From: Candidatus Endonucleibacter bathymodioli
Lineage (GTDB): Bacteria; Pseudomonadota; Gammaproteobacteria; Pseudomonadales; Endozoicomonadaceae
Direction of reading: 5' to 3'
Assembly: GCA_030674915.1 (NCBI GenBank)
Contig: JASXSV010000028.1
Coordinates: 1 to 32,206 of the forward strand
DNA: 32,206 nucleotides
This document shows, one piece after another, positions 8,032 to 17,216 of this stretch. Both the position numbers and the translations under genes were made by a program. The first letter of the stretch is position 1, and every line of letters begins with the position of its first letter. Below the pieces are notes generated by a model. The model saw only the letters and a list, made by a program, of their open reading frames with translations, did no database searches and had not been told where the DNA came from.

Positions 8032-10185
8032 ATGTATAAAAAAACACTGGTAGTGATTGTGACCACATTAATGCTGCAATCCTGTTCTGGACCTTGGAAC
8101 AACCCACATCTTCCGGAAATAGGAGATGAAGTTATCTATCAAACTAACTTCCAACTCCCGCCAAAAAATCTCGATCCAGCCATCTCCTTTTCCTCTGATG
8201 AAGCACTCTTTCTGAGCCAAATATACGAACCCCCTTTAGGGTACCACTTTCTTAAACGCCCCTATGAACTTGAGCCACTGGTAGCTTCTGCTCTCCCAGA
8301 TGTTAGGTATCTAGATGATAGCTTTACCGAGATAAATAAATCTGACCCCGCTGTTGCTTACAGTCGCTATATTATCCACCTGAAAAAAGGCATTCTCTAT
8401 CAACCCCACCCAGCATTCGTTACAGAAAACAATCATCACAGTTATTTTTTTGATACCACCGAGCAAGGTAAAGACTATCAAGTACTGACTGACTTTGAGT
8501 CAACAGATACCCGGGAACTGATAGCAGATGACTTTATTTATCAAATTAAACGACTGGCAGATCCCACCAACAGCTCTCCTATATTTAGTTTAATGGGACA
8601 GCATATTATTGGCATGAATGAACTCAGCAAAACTCTTAACAACAGTAAGCATAAAGGTTGGCTGGATTTACGGTATTTTTCAATGCCTGGCTTGGAAAAG
8701 TTGAATGATTATACCTATGCTATAACCATCAAAGGTATTTACCCTCAGTTCTATTATTGGCTAGCAATGAGCTTTTTTGCTCCTATGCCATGGGAAGCAG
8801 ATCGTTTCTTCAAAAACCCAGGTTTCAAGGAAAAGAATTTGACACTGGATTGGTATCCTATAGGCACCGGCCCATTTATGATGATCAAAAATGATCCAAA
8901 TCATCAGATTATTCTAGTCCGCAACCCTAACTATCGTGATGACTATTACCCAGACACAGGAGCTCCCGGCGATACTGAAAAAGGTTACTTGGTCGATGCA
9001 GGAAAAAAAATACCCTTTATAGATAAGGCTGTTTACACTCTAGATAAATCATCCTTACCTATGTGGACTAAATTTTTGCAGGGATACTATGACCGCTCCG
9101 GTGAAAACCACGGTAATGTCACCCAGCAATTTGATCAAGCTTTAGCCATCGGCCCCAATGGCATAGAGCTATCAAAAGATATGCAGAATAAAAATATAAG
9201 TTTGTCTGAGGATATAAAACCAGCTATTTACTACTACGGATTCAATATGCTGGATCCAGTAGTCGGAGGCTACAGTCATAAACAAAAACAACTGCGGCAA
9301 GCAATTGCTATTGCCTGGAATATAGAAGATTATATAGACATCTTCCAAAACGGTTCAGCGCTTCCATATATGAATCCTATCGCACCTGGAATTGCCGGAC
9401 ACTTGGAAGGTGAAGCTAGTATTAATCCCTATACCCATAACTGGATTGCCGACAAAGCCGTTCGCAAAGATATTGAATACGCACGACAACTAATGACCGA
9501 AGCCGGTTATCCGAGTGGTCGTGACATTAACTCCGGAAAACCTCTAAAACTCTACTTTGATGTTCAATCTCAAGCTACCAACAAAAATATTCAGGACTGG
9601 CAAATACGCCAACTAAAGCAGCTAGGTATACAACTAGAATTTAGAACCTCAGACTGGAACCGCTATAAAGAAAAAATGCGTGACGGTAACTTTCAACTAT
9701 TCATGCACGGCTGGCTAGCAGACTACCCAGATCCTGAAAATTTCCTATTCCTTTTTGATGGTTCCCAAGAATCAGCACTGTGCCAATGCAACGACAACAA
9801 TGTTGCCAACTATGATAATCCTAAATACAATCGTCTGTTTTCAGTAATGAAAACCATGGATCCAGGCTCAGAGCGAAAAGACATTATTACTCAAATGGTG
9901 GATCTAATTAGACAGGATGCCCCTTGGTTTACAGGCTATTACAGCAAAGACTATTACCTGAATAACGAATGGGTATATAACGGCAAGCGTCACGGCATCA
10001 GTAAGGCAACTCTAAAATACTTGCGCATAGACAGTAAACTTAGAACAAAAAAACAACTTGAGTGGAACAAACCCCATATTGCATCGCTAATAGTATGCTT
10101 TAGCGGATTTATTTTATTGGTTATACCTGCCATTCGCACCTATCGTCGAAGACAAACATTAACCGTCAGCGTGAATAAGGAATAA
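8032..10185 (+). CDS. Oligopeptide-type ABC transporter substrate-binding lipoprotein with C-terminal membrane segment
   Basis: A family-5 extracellular solute-binding protein (OppA/DppA/YejA type), expected to capture peptides in the periplasm for the importer encoded just downstream. An N-terminal lipobox LQSC (Cys18 from this start) marks it as a lipoprotein. The conserved opening QLPPKNLDPAISFSSDEA and later DWYPIGTGPFM, LRQAIAIAWNIEDYI and LFMHGWLADYPDPENF are typical of the family. At 717 residues it is longer than usual (about 530-600). Near the C-terminus is a hydrophobic span (about IASLIVCFSGFILLVIPAIR) followed by Arg-rich residues, an uncommon extra membrane anchor. The frame opens at a GTG at 8020; I prefer the ATG at 8032 because it gives a normal signal peptide. 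No strong ribosome site is seen before either. The next gene begins 4 bp after its stop. Confidence 0.88.
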   Translation: MYKKTLVVIVTTLMLQSCSGPWNNPHLPEIGDEVIYQTNFQLPPKNLDPAISFSSDEALFLSQIYEPPLGYHFLKRPYELEPLVASALPDVRYLDDSFTEINKSDPAVAYSRYIIHLKKGILYQPHPAFVTENNHHSYFFDTTEQGKDYQVLTDFESTDTRELIADDFIYQIKRLADPTNSSPIFSLMGQHIIGMNELSKTLNNSKHKGWLDLRYFSMPGLEKLNDYTYAITIKGIYPQFYYWLAMSFFAPMPWEADRFFKNPGFKEKNLTLDWYPIGTGPFMMIKNDPNHQIILVRNPNYRDDYYPDTGAPGDTEKGYLVDAGKKIPFIDKAVYTLDKSSLPMWTKFLQGYYDRSGENHGNVTQQFDQALAIGPNGIELSKDMQNKNISLSEDIKPAIYYYGFNMLDPVVGGYSHKQKQLRQAIAIAWNIEDYIDIFQNGSALPYMNPIAPGIAGHLEGEASINPYTHNWIADKAVRKDIEYARQLMTEAGYPSGRDINSGKPLKLYFDVQSQATNKNIQDWQIRQLKQLGIQLEFRTSDWNRYKEKMRDGNFQLFMHGWLADYPDPENFLFLFDGSQESALCQCNDNNVANYDNPKYNRLFSVMKTMDPGSERKDIITQMVDLIRQDAPWFTGYYSKDYYLNNEWVYNGKRHGISKATLKYLRIDSKLRTKKQLEWNKPHIASLIVCFSGFILLVIPAIRTYRRRQTLTVSVNKE

Positions 10186-10189
10186 CAAA

Positions 10190-11167
10190 ATGTTGGGTTA
10201 CATTATAAGGCGATTGTTTTATGCTATCCCAATACTCATTGGTGTTAACCTTATTACTTTTTCCTTATTTTTCGTAGTCAACAGCCCTGATGATATGGCA
10301 AGAGCACAGCTGGGTGACAAGCATGTCACCCAGCAAGCCATGAACCTATGGAAAGAAAATAATGGTTATGATAAGCCTCTTTTTATTAATGATACACAGA
10401 AAGGACTTGGAAAATTAACTGACACTATCTTTTTTAATAAATCCATCAGATTATTTGCCTTTGACTTTGGCCAATCCGAGAGTGGCAGAGATATTGGCAG
10501 AGATGTTTCTCAAAGAATGTGGCCAAGCCTGTGCATTGCCCTGCCAACCTTTTTGATTGGCATTTGGATTAATATCTGTATAGCACTTCTAGTTGTTATG
10601 TTCAGAAATACCGGACTAGAAAAAGGATTTATTGCATTGTTCGTAATTCTACTTTCAGTGTCTTACATGCTGTATATCATTGGAGGCCAGTTCATATTTG
10701 CCCGTCTCTGGAAATTGGTTCCTATATCCGGCTTTCAACCAGGAATTAGTGCATTTAGGTTTCTTATATTACCAACCATTATCGGAGTCATCGCAGGTAT
10801 TGGGTCAGGAGCAAGATTATACCGCACACTATTTCTTGAGGAAGTAGAACAGGACTACACCCGTACGGCACGGGCAAAAGGTGTCAGTGAAATAAAGGTT
10901 CTATTTTACCATATTCTTCCAAACGCACTAATCCCCATTCTGACCAATGTGGTGATTGTTATCCCCATGCTATTTATGGGGGCTTTAGTCATGGAATCTT
11001 TTTTTGGCATTCCTGGACTCGGTAGCTACATGCTGGATGCCCTTAAATCCCAAGACTTCGCCATCGTTCGAACAATGGTTTTTATTGGTTCCTTACTGTA
11101 CATCATTGGACTGATCTTGACGGATATATCCTACACAATCGTAGATCCTAGAGTCCGGTTAAATTAA
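10190..11167 (+). CDS. ABC transporter permease, DppB/YejB-like
   Basis: Inner-membrane permease of the peptide importer, 325 residues. The start MLGYIIRRLFYAIPILIGVN is the characteristic first transmembrane helix of DppB-type permeases. About six membrane segments follow. The EAA loop that contacts the ATPase is present as EQDYTRTARAKGVSEIKVLF followed by HILPNALIPI, and ESFFGIPGLG, near the end, is another family signature. An AAGGA ribosome site lies about 9 bases before the ATG, in the tail of the preceding gene, which shows tight operon packing. The first periplasmic loop carries a short insertion around FNKSIRLFAFDFGQSESGRD. Confidence 0.92.
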   Translation: MLGYIIRRLFYAIPILIGVNLITFSLFFVVNSPDDMARAQLGDKHVTQQAMNLWKENNGYDKPLFINDTQKGLGKLTDTIFFNKSIRLFAFDFGQSESGRDIGRDVSQRMWPSLCIALPTFLIGIWINICIALLVVMFRNTGLEKGFIALFVILLSVSYMLYIIGGQFIFARLWKLVPISGFQPGISAFRFLILPTIIGVIAGIGSGARLYRTLFLEEVEQDYTRTARAKGVSEIKVLFYHILPNALIPILTNVVIVIPMLFMGALVMESFFGIPGLGSYMLDALKSQDFAIVRTMVFIGSLLYIIGLILTDISYTIVDPRVRLN

Positions 11168-11177
11168 AGAGAAGTGG

Positions 11178-11273
11178 TATACCCGTTTCCATTTAAGGTG
11201 ATGCCCTATGAACCCAAGAGTAGTAGCTAGTTAAAGTGAGTGAGCACTCACATCTTCAATGGGAATGAATATA
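11178..11273. repeat. MITE-like short repeat, copy C (inside the importer operon)
   Basis: A 96-bp short form: left end TATACCCGTTTCCATTTAAG and right end ACTCACATCTTCAATGGGAA followed by TGAATATA, which form inverted termini. It occupies most of the 144-bp gap between the two permease genes. Confidence 0.65.
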
Positions 11274-11311
11274 GAATCAAATTGCTGATTCATGCAAAGG
11301 CCTTATAATCA

Positions 11312-12721
11312 ATGAAACTTCTATTTCTTTGGAGTGACGTACTCCTTTATATTTTACTGGCGGCCATTGCAGCCTTTGTGATCAGCTTGGCTAAAAATCC
11401 GCAAAGCCGTGCTCGTTGGCATGGCGTATTCATGTCTCGACTGGGAATGGTAAGCTTTATTATTATCCTGTCTTATATTGCCATTGGCTTTACTGATTCC
11501 CTTCATTTCAGAACAAGCCTTGACCCAATCGCAGGCCAGCAATACAGTAAAACCTTTTACTCTAACAAGGTGCACAGCATACTTGATAGGATGTTAGGAG
11601 AAATGAGTCAAAACACAGAACGAACTTATTCTGCACCATTTTCTCTCAAATCCTACCTAAAGGAAAACATACAGGATAGTAAAGGGCGAACTTTCAGAGA
11701 TTTTCCGAACTTGCAACATGCTGGCAGTCACCTGCAAATTGGCGATAGTATGATTGCCGATATTTTCTGGCAAAGCATAATTGCTTGTCTCAAGGGTTTG
11801 CTTATTTCAAGCATTCTGATTGCTGCACATCTGTGGTATATGAGGGGAAAAAAATCTTTACTGCCATGGAATACAGCTTATATAACTCTGGCAATGGTGA
11901 TTACTCTATTGGCTTGGTTACTTCACGTGGGAAATCTCTATCATATTCTAGGTACCGATATGAGCGGCAATGATGTGTTATATAAAGGTTTTAAAGGCAT
12001 ACGTACCGGCATGTTGATAGGTTCACTAACAACTCTTATTATGATGCCCATTGCAATTTTCCTTGGTATTGCAGCCGGTTATTTTAAAGGATGGGTGGAT
12101 GATATTATCCAGTATTTGTATACCACACTCAGCTCTATTCCAAGTTTACTATTAGTTGCTTCTGCAGTTCTTTTGTTTCAAGTATGGATTGATCTGAATC
12201 CTGACCTTTTTGAAACCAGCCTAGAAAAAGGTGATACACACTTTGTAGCTCTCTGCTTCATCCTTGGCATTACCAGCTGGGCCTCGCTTTGTCGTTTATT
12301 AAGAGCGGAAACCCTGAAACTGAGTCAGCTAGAATATGTACAGGCCGCCCACGCCTTTGGTGTCAGTCATATACGAACCATAACCCGACATATTCTGCCC
12401 AATGTCGTTCATTTAATCCTTATTACTTTTATTCTTGATTTCAGTGCATTAGTGCTGGCAGAAGCAGTACTATCTTATATTGGCATCGGTGTAGACGCTT
12501 CTATTATCAGCTGGGGTAATATGATTACGTCTGGCAGCAGTGAGCTAAGTCGTGAGCCTGCTATCTGGTGGAATTTAACCGGAGCCTTTATTTTTATGTC
12601 TATATTGGTACTAGCTTCCAATTTGTTCTCAGATCTTGTCAATGATATTTTTAACCCAAAAACAATTAACGCTGCACAAATGCACAAGGATCTAGCTAAT
12701 GATCCCATCAGAAACAATTAA
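11312..12721 (+). CDS. ABC transporter permease, DppC/YejE-like, with extended N-terminal half
   Basis: Second permease of the peptide importer. At 469 residues it is far longer than typical DppC/YejE (about 300-340). Two hydrophobic helices lie at about 8-26 and 44-62, then a soluble region of about 85 residues, then further helices before the standard domain. That domain begins around YHILGTDMSGNDVLYKGFKG, the DppC signature. The EAA loop is present as LEYVQAAHAFGVSHIRTITR followed by HILPN, and AEAVLSYIGIGV follows as in the family. The extra segment could be a periplasmic loop that docks the large membrane-anchored binding protein; that is inference. An AAAGG sequence upstream is a plausible but rather distant ribosome site. 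The next gene overlaps its end by 23 bp. Confidence 0.9.
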   Translation: MKLLFLWSDVLLYILLAAIAAFVISLAKNPQSRARWHGVFMSRLGMVSFIIILSYIAIGFTDSLHFRTSLDPIAGQQYSKTFYSNKVHSILDRMLGEMSQNTERTYSAPFSLKSYLKENIQDSKGRTFRDFPNLQHAGSHLQIGDSMIADIFWQSIIACLKGLLISSILIAAHLWYMRGKKSLLPWNTAYITLAMVITLLAWLLHVGNLYHILGTDMSGNDVLYKGFKGIRTGMLIGSLTTLIMMPIAIFLGIAAGYFKGWVDDIIQYLYTTLSSIPSLLLVASAVLLFQVWIDLNPDLFETSLEKGDTHFVALCFILGITSWASLCRLLRAETLKLSQLEYVQAAHAFGVSHIRTITRHILPNVVHLILITFILDFSALVLAEAVLSYIGIGVDASIISWGNMITSGSSELSREPAIWWNLTGAFIFMSILVLASNLFSDLVNDIFNPKTINAAQMHKDLANDPIRNN

Positions 12722-14342
12722 CGAGATTAAAGAGCAAACTTCTACTATGTCTCCTCTACTTCAGGTAAAGAATCTATCGGTATCACTGCTACAGCAGCCG
12801 GATAAAAAAATACTGAAAGACGTCACTATTGAACTGTATGCTGGTAGTATCTATGCTCTGGTTGGTGAGAGTGGTAGCGGAAAGTCTATGACTTCACTAT
12901 CCATTATGCGTCTACTTCCTGATGCATTGAAAATCACATCCGGTGCTATCTTTCTGAAACAACAAAATCTATTTAATCTTACCGAACAAGAAATGGGTAC
13001 CATTCGGGGCGGTAAGGTAGCAATGATTTTTCAAGATGCCCAAACCTCCCTTAATCCTGTAAAAAAGATCGGTATGCAAATCCATGAAGCTCTGCGGTTG
13101 CATACAAGCCTTCATGGCCATGACCTACAAGAACGAACTATTGATCTAATGAAAAAAGTCGGTATTCCCGATCCGGACCAACGTGTAGACTGGTATCCCC
13201 ACCAAATGTCCGGGGGGCAACAGCAACGAATCATGATCGCTATCGCCTTGGCTTGCAACCCCAGCGTCTTACTTGCTGATGAACCCACTACAGCTCTAGA
13301 TGTCACGATTCAACAGAATATTCTTGAACTCCTGAAAACACTAGCCCAAAGCCATAAACTTGCCGTACTTTTGATCACTCATGATATGGGAGTAGTGCGA
13401 CAGACTGCAGATAGAGTGGGTGTTATGCACAAAGGTAAAATTATAGAAGAGGCAACCTGCCGAGATTTTTTCCGCAATCCTCAGGCAAGTTACAGTAAAC
13501 ATCTCATTAATAGTTTACCTGATATAAACACATACAATAAAAGCCATACCAATTCAGTAATATTAAAAGTAGAAAAACTAAACGTGCACTTCCCCATCCG
13601 CAAAGGCATATTTCAGCGCGTTCATGACTACACTCGTGCTGTTAATGGCATAAGCTTCTCCATCAAAAAAGGGGAAACCCTTGCTCTTGTAGGCGAGTCA
13701 GGTTGTGGTAAGTCCACAGTAGGCCGAGCTATTTTAAATATAGGTCATATTTCCAGTGGAGATATTTGGCTTAACCACCATAAAACCAGTAACCTCTCCC
13801 ACAGGCAAATGCTGCCTTTCAGAAAAAAAATGCAGGTTATTTTCCAAAATCCTTTCTCCTCCATGAACCCGCGCATGACAGTTGGTCATATTATTGAAGA
13901 AGGCATGATAAGTCTGAGGCTGAGTTTAACCTCTAAAGAACGCAAAGCCAAAGTAATTGCATTATTAAACAAAGTAAGGCTCGAACCTGAACACCGGCAT
14001 CGATACCCCCACGAATTCTCTGGAGGGCAACGACAGCGCATAGCCATTGCCCGTGCTCTTGCCATAGAACCAGAACTCATTATCTGCGATGAACCAACTA
14101 GCTCTCTTGATGTATCAATTCGAGCGGAAATTCTGGATTTATTGCTGAACCTACAAAAAGAGTTAAATGTCTCTTATTTATTTATTACCCATGACCTTTC
14201 CATTATTCCCCATATGGCACATCAAATAGCAGTAATGAAAAATGGTATAATTATTGAACAAGGGGATACCGAAACAATAATGACTAACCCTCAGCAAGCT
14301 TATACCCAGCAGTTATTAAGTTCAATTCCAGCATTCATTTAA
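12699..14342 (+). CDS. ABC transporter double ATPase, YejF/DppDF fusion-like
   Basis: Energises the peptide importer with two ATPase domains in one 547-residue chain (E. coli YejF has 529). Domain 1: Walker A GESGSGKS at 56-63, signature MSGGQQQR at 170-177, Walker [12 protein letters not shown] at 191-201, switch His in LLITHD. Domain 2: Walker A GESGCGKS at 332-339, signature FSGGQRQR at 440-447, Walker [11 protein letters not shown] at 462-471, switch His in FITHD. All catalytic motifs are intact. Start at 12699 is supported by AAGGA at 12686-12690, 8 bases upstream, inside the preceding permease gene; an internal ATG at 12747 is the alternative. The order binding protein-permease-permease-double ATPase matches yejABEF, so oligopeptides or microcin-like peptides are likely substrates. 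Confidence 0.95.
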   Translation: MIPSETINEIKEQTSTMSPLLQVKNLSVSLLQQPDKKILKDVTIELYAGSIYALVGESGSGKSMTSLSIMRLLPDALKITSGAIFLKQQNLFNLTEQEMGTIRGGKVAMIFQDAQTSLNPVKKIGMQIHEALRLHTSLHGHDLQERTIDLMKKVGIPDPDQRVDWYPHQMSGGQQQRIMIAIALACNPSVLLADEPTTALDVTIQQNILELLKTLAQSHKLAVLLITHDMGVVRQTADRVGVMHKGKIIEEATCRDFFRNPQASYSKHLINSLPDINTYNKSHTNSVILKVEKLNVHFPIRKGIFQRVHDYTRAVNGISFSIKKGETLALVGESGCGKSTVGRAILNIGHISSGDIWLNHHKTSNLSHRQMLPFRKKMQVIFQNPFSSMNPRMTVGHIIEEGMISLRLSLTSKERKAKVIALLNKVRLEPEHRHRYPHEFSGGQRQRIAIARALAIEPELIICDEPTSSLDVSIRAEILDLLLNLQKELNVSYLFITHDLSIIPHMAHQIAVMKNGIIIEQGDTETIMTNPQQAYTQQLLSSIPAFI

Positions 14343-14498
14343 ACTTGGAACAAAATTCAAACAATAAGTGCAACAGACTTTCCAGTACAGGCATCAACCG
14401 GTGTCATATCCATGATATTTAAAAGTTACGAGCAAGCTACATAGGGTACTATTGGTAGTTAATGCGCGCTGCCAACAACCTCACAGTTTATACCCAAG

Positions 14499-14774
14499 TT
14501 AATGCAAAATGCCGCTTTTTAACATCTCAAAACTGTCGTTAATCCTACTGAACAGCGAATCATTCATTTCGAGTAAAGTTTCATAGACGAAATTATTTAT
14601 TCTTGAAGTTAGGTGCGGTTAATTTTTGGCATGAACTGAAAGTGCAAAAAAAACAGCTGCACTTAAGCACATTCCTACGCTTGTCCAGCAATAAGCATCT
14701 GATGTTAACGATAAATTAAATGAATTCTTTTTAAAAAATATTTGATAGATAATATCGTTACATCGATTGTTCAT
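14499..14774 (-). pseudogene. Possible small membrane-protein ORF with an in-frame stop
   Basis: On the minus strand, starting 29 bp after the metG stop, an ATG at 14774 opens a 51-codon frame with a hydrophobic stretch (SVGMCLSAAVFFALSVHA), ending at TAA 14619-14621. The same frame then stays open for 39 more codons (LLEMNDSLFSRINDSFEMLK and on) to TAA at 14499. It may be a 90-residue gene broken by one stop, a real 51-residue protein, or chance. No ribosome site is convincing. The rest of 14343-14803 holds only a small AAGTGCA/TGCACTT inverted repeat near 14640-14665. Confidence 0.22.
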
Positions 14775-14803
14775 GCACAACTATCGTGACTGCTTTGCCA
14801 AAC

Positions 14804-16849
14804 TCAGGTTACGCGCATTCCCGCTTCGGCTCCCTCGTGAGGCTCAAGAATCCAAAGATCTTTGCCCCCAGGACCAGCCGCCAGCACCATGCCCTCGCTT
14901 AAACCAAATTTCATTTTCCGTGGTTTAAGGTTAGCTACCATTACTGTATGTTTGCCAATTAAAACTTCTGGACTGTATGCAGCTTTAATTCCTGCAAAAA
15001 CAATGCAAGATTCTCCGCCACCAAGCTCCAGCGTCAATCGTAGTAGCTTGTCGGCACCTTCAACTAGTTCTGCATTGGCAATTTTAGCGATCCTCAAATC
15101 AACCTTGGCAAAGTCATCGTACTCAATTTCAGCAGCTATTGGTTCTTTAGTCAGCCAGCTATTTTGTGCCTCACTTAATAGAGTGTTTTTATTCATATTG
15201 ACCACCAGCTCTTTGCTTGCGTCAATCATCATGCCAACCTTATCAGCCTCCATGCGAGTCATCAGGGGTTTAAATTTATTGATATTGTGATTCAGTAACA
15301 AAGACTGACTATCATCCCAGATAAGCGACTCAACACCCAAAAATTCTTCGGCTTTAGTTGCCATAGCAGGTAAAACAGGCTTCAGATAAATTATCAGCAC
15401 TCGAAACAAGTTAATGCCTGCACTACAAATATCATGCAATTCCTGATCTTGGTTCTGTTTTTTTGCAACTACCCAAGGTTTCAGGTCATCAATCCAGGCA
15501 TTGGCCTGATCCGCTAGAGCCATTATTTCACGCATGGCTTTGCTAAACTCCCGGTCTTCGTAGAGATGAGCTATTTTTTCATTAGCCTTCCGAAAATTAT
15601 CCATTATCTCTTGAGCCGAATTATTACCAGAAAGTCTTCCATTAAAACGTTTATGGATGAACCCAGCGCAACGACTTGCAATATTAACCACTTTACCTAC
15701 CAGGTCAGAATTAACCCTTTGAATAAAGTCATCTGTATTCAGGTCTAGGTCATCTACACGACTGGAAAGCTTTGTTGCATAATAATAACGAAGATATTCC
15801 GGCTGCAGGTGGTCAAGGTAGGTGCGAGCAGTGATAAATGTCCCTCTCGATTTAGACATTTTTTCACCATTAACGGTTAAATAACCATGAACGCTTACTT
15901 TGGTTGGTGTACGGTAGCTAGCACCGTGCAGCATAGCAGGCCAAAACAGACAGTGGAAGTTAATGATATCTTTGCCAATGAAGTGATGTATTTCACAATC
16001 GCTATCTTTTTTCCAGTAGGTATCAAAATCAAGATCCTCACGCCGCTGACACAGATTTTCAAAACTAGCCATGTAGCCGATAGGCGCATCCAACCATACA
16101 TAAAAGTACTTGCCTGACTCTCCAGGGATTTCAAAGCCAAAATAAGGCGCGTCTCTAGAAATATCCCAATCCTGCAAACCGCTATCGAGCCATTCCGCTA
16201 GTTTATTGGCAACTTCCTCTTGAATGGCGCCGGAACGGGTCCAATCTTTTAGAAACTTATCAAAGTCAGACAGTTTAAAGAAGAGGTGCTTACTGTCTTT
16301 TTCAACCGGTTTAGCTCCAGAAATAGTTGAACGTCCGTTTTTCAGCTCAGTAGCTGAGTAGGTAGCACCACACTGCTCACAGTTATCTCCATATTGGTCA
16401 CTTGCACCACATTTTGGGCAGTCACCTTTGATATACCGGTCAGCTAGGAACATTTGTTTTTCTGGATCAAAAGATTGACTAATTGTGCGGCCAGCAATAT
16501 GACCCTTTGCTTTTAGAGCAAGATAAATGCTTTCTGATAATTTTCGGTTTTCTTCAGAGTGAGTGGAATGGTAGTTATCAAATGCTATATGGAAATCGCC
16601 AAAATCACTAACACGCTCTCTGTTAATTAATATAACCGATTCTTCTGGGGTGACTCCTTGTCCCTCTGCATATAAACTGATTGCTGTGCCGTGGGCATCA
16701 TCTGCACACACATAGGTGCATTTATTGCCGCGTAGCCGCTGAAAGCGAACCCATATATCAGTCTGGATATATTCAACTAGATGGCCCATATGTAATGGCC
16801 CGTTGGCGTAAGGAAGAGCGCTGGTAACAAGTATTTTGCGTTGACTCAT
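14804..16849 (-). CDS. metG: Methionyl-tRNA synthetase
   Basis: Charges tRNA-Met in the cytoplasm. At 681 residues it is close to E. coli MetG (677). The class I signatures are present: HMGH at 20-23 (the HIGH motif) and KMSKS at 330-334. The zinc-knuckle insertion has its four cysteines at 144, 147, 157 and 160 (CPKCG...CEQCG). The anticodon-binding helical domain follows, and the C-terminus carries the Trbp111/EMAP-type tRNA-binding domain (from about 575; [20 protein letters not shown]). It starts with [18 protein letters not shown], as the family does, with no strong ribosome site. It is transcribed divergently from the PIN-PhoH gene across a 367-bp spacer. Confidence 0.97.
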   Translation of the reverse strand: MSQRKILVTSALPYANGPLHMGHLVEYIQTDIWVRFQRLRGNKCTYVCADDAHGTAISLYAEGQGVTPEESVILINRERVSDFGDFHIAFDNYHSTHSEENRKLSESIYLALKAKGHIAGRTISQSFDPEKQMFLADRYIKGDCPKCGASDQYGDNCEQCGATYSATELKNGRSTISGAKPVEKDSKHLFFKLSDFDKFLKDWTRSGAIQEEVANKLAEWLDSGLQDWDISRDAPYFGFEIPGESGKYFYVWLDAPIGYMASFENLCQRREDLDFDTYWKKDSDCEIHHFIGKDIINFHCLFWPAMLHGASYRTPTKVSVHGYLTVNGEKMSKSRGTFITARTYLDHLQPEYLRYYYATKLSSRVDDLDLNTDDFIQRVNSDLVGKVVNIASRCAGFIHKRFNGRLSGNNSAQEIMDNFRKANEKIAHLYEDREFSKAMREIMALADQANAWIDDLKPWVVAKKQNQDQELHDICSAGINLFRVLIIYLKPVLPAMATKAEEFLGVESLIWDDSQSLLLNHNINKFKPLMTRMEADKVGMMIDASKELVVNMNKNTLLSEAQNSWLTKEPIAAEIEYDDFAKVDLRIAKIANAELVEGADKLLRLTLELGGGESCIVFAGIKAAYSPEVLIGKHTVMVANLKPRKMKFGLSEGMVLAAGPGGKDLWILEPHEGAEAGMRVT

Positions 16850-17216
16850 TTGACTTGGTATCTATCGGTAGAAAAAACAGGGGTAGCCACAGACCTATGG
16901 CCAATGCGCTAGTTCATCTTTCCATTATATACCCAAAGCAATTAGATATGCAGGTATACACCAAAAGAGCGAAACTTTATCTATTTATCCCCCACTCTCC
17001 TTGAGGTTATGATATTGCTGTCTGATCACACCTTCAATGACATAGATATATCACAACCCTTATTCCATATACCTTGAACCATCAAAAACAATCCATAGTA
17101 CTACTCTACATCTTAAATTATTTACAATTAATTATAAATTTGACTTGCTGTATAAATGTTTTTCAATAAGAATAGAAAGAAAGTGATCATAAAAAAAATA
17201 AACTAGAGAGTCGCTT
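16850..17216. promoter_or_regulatory. Divergent intergenic region of metG and PIN-PhoH
   Basis: A 367-bp spacer that must hold start signals for both genes. It contains a partial MITE-like element near 16985-17050. For the plus-strand gene, a very AT-rich stretch at 17110-17165 holds TTGACT and TATAAAT words, but their spacing is not canonical, so no promoter is assigned with confidence. Confidence 0.3.
16985..17050. repeat. MITE-like short repeat, copy D (short, degenerate)
   Basis: CCCACTCTCCTTGAGGTTAT on the left and ATCACACCTTCAATGACATA on the right correspond to the two inverted termini of the family, brought close together by loss of the interior. The outermost TATACC words are eroded. 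Confidence 0.4.
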
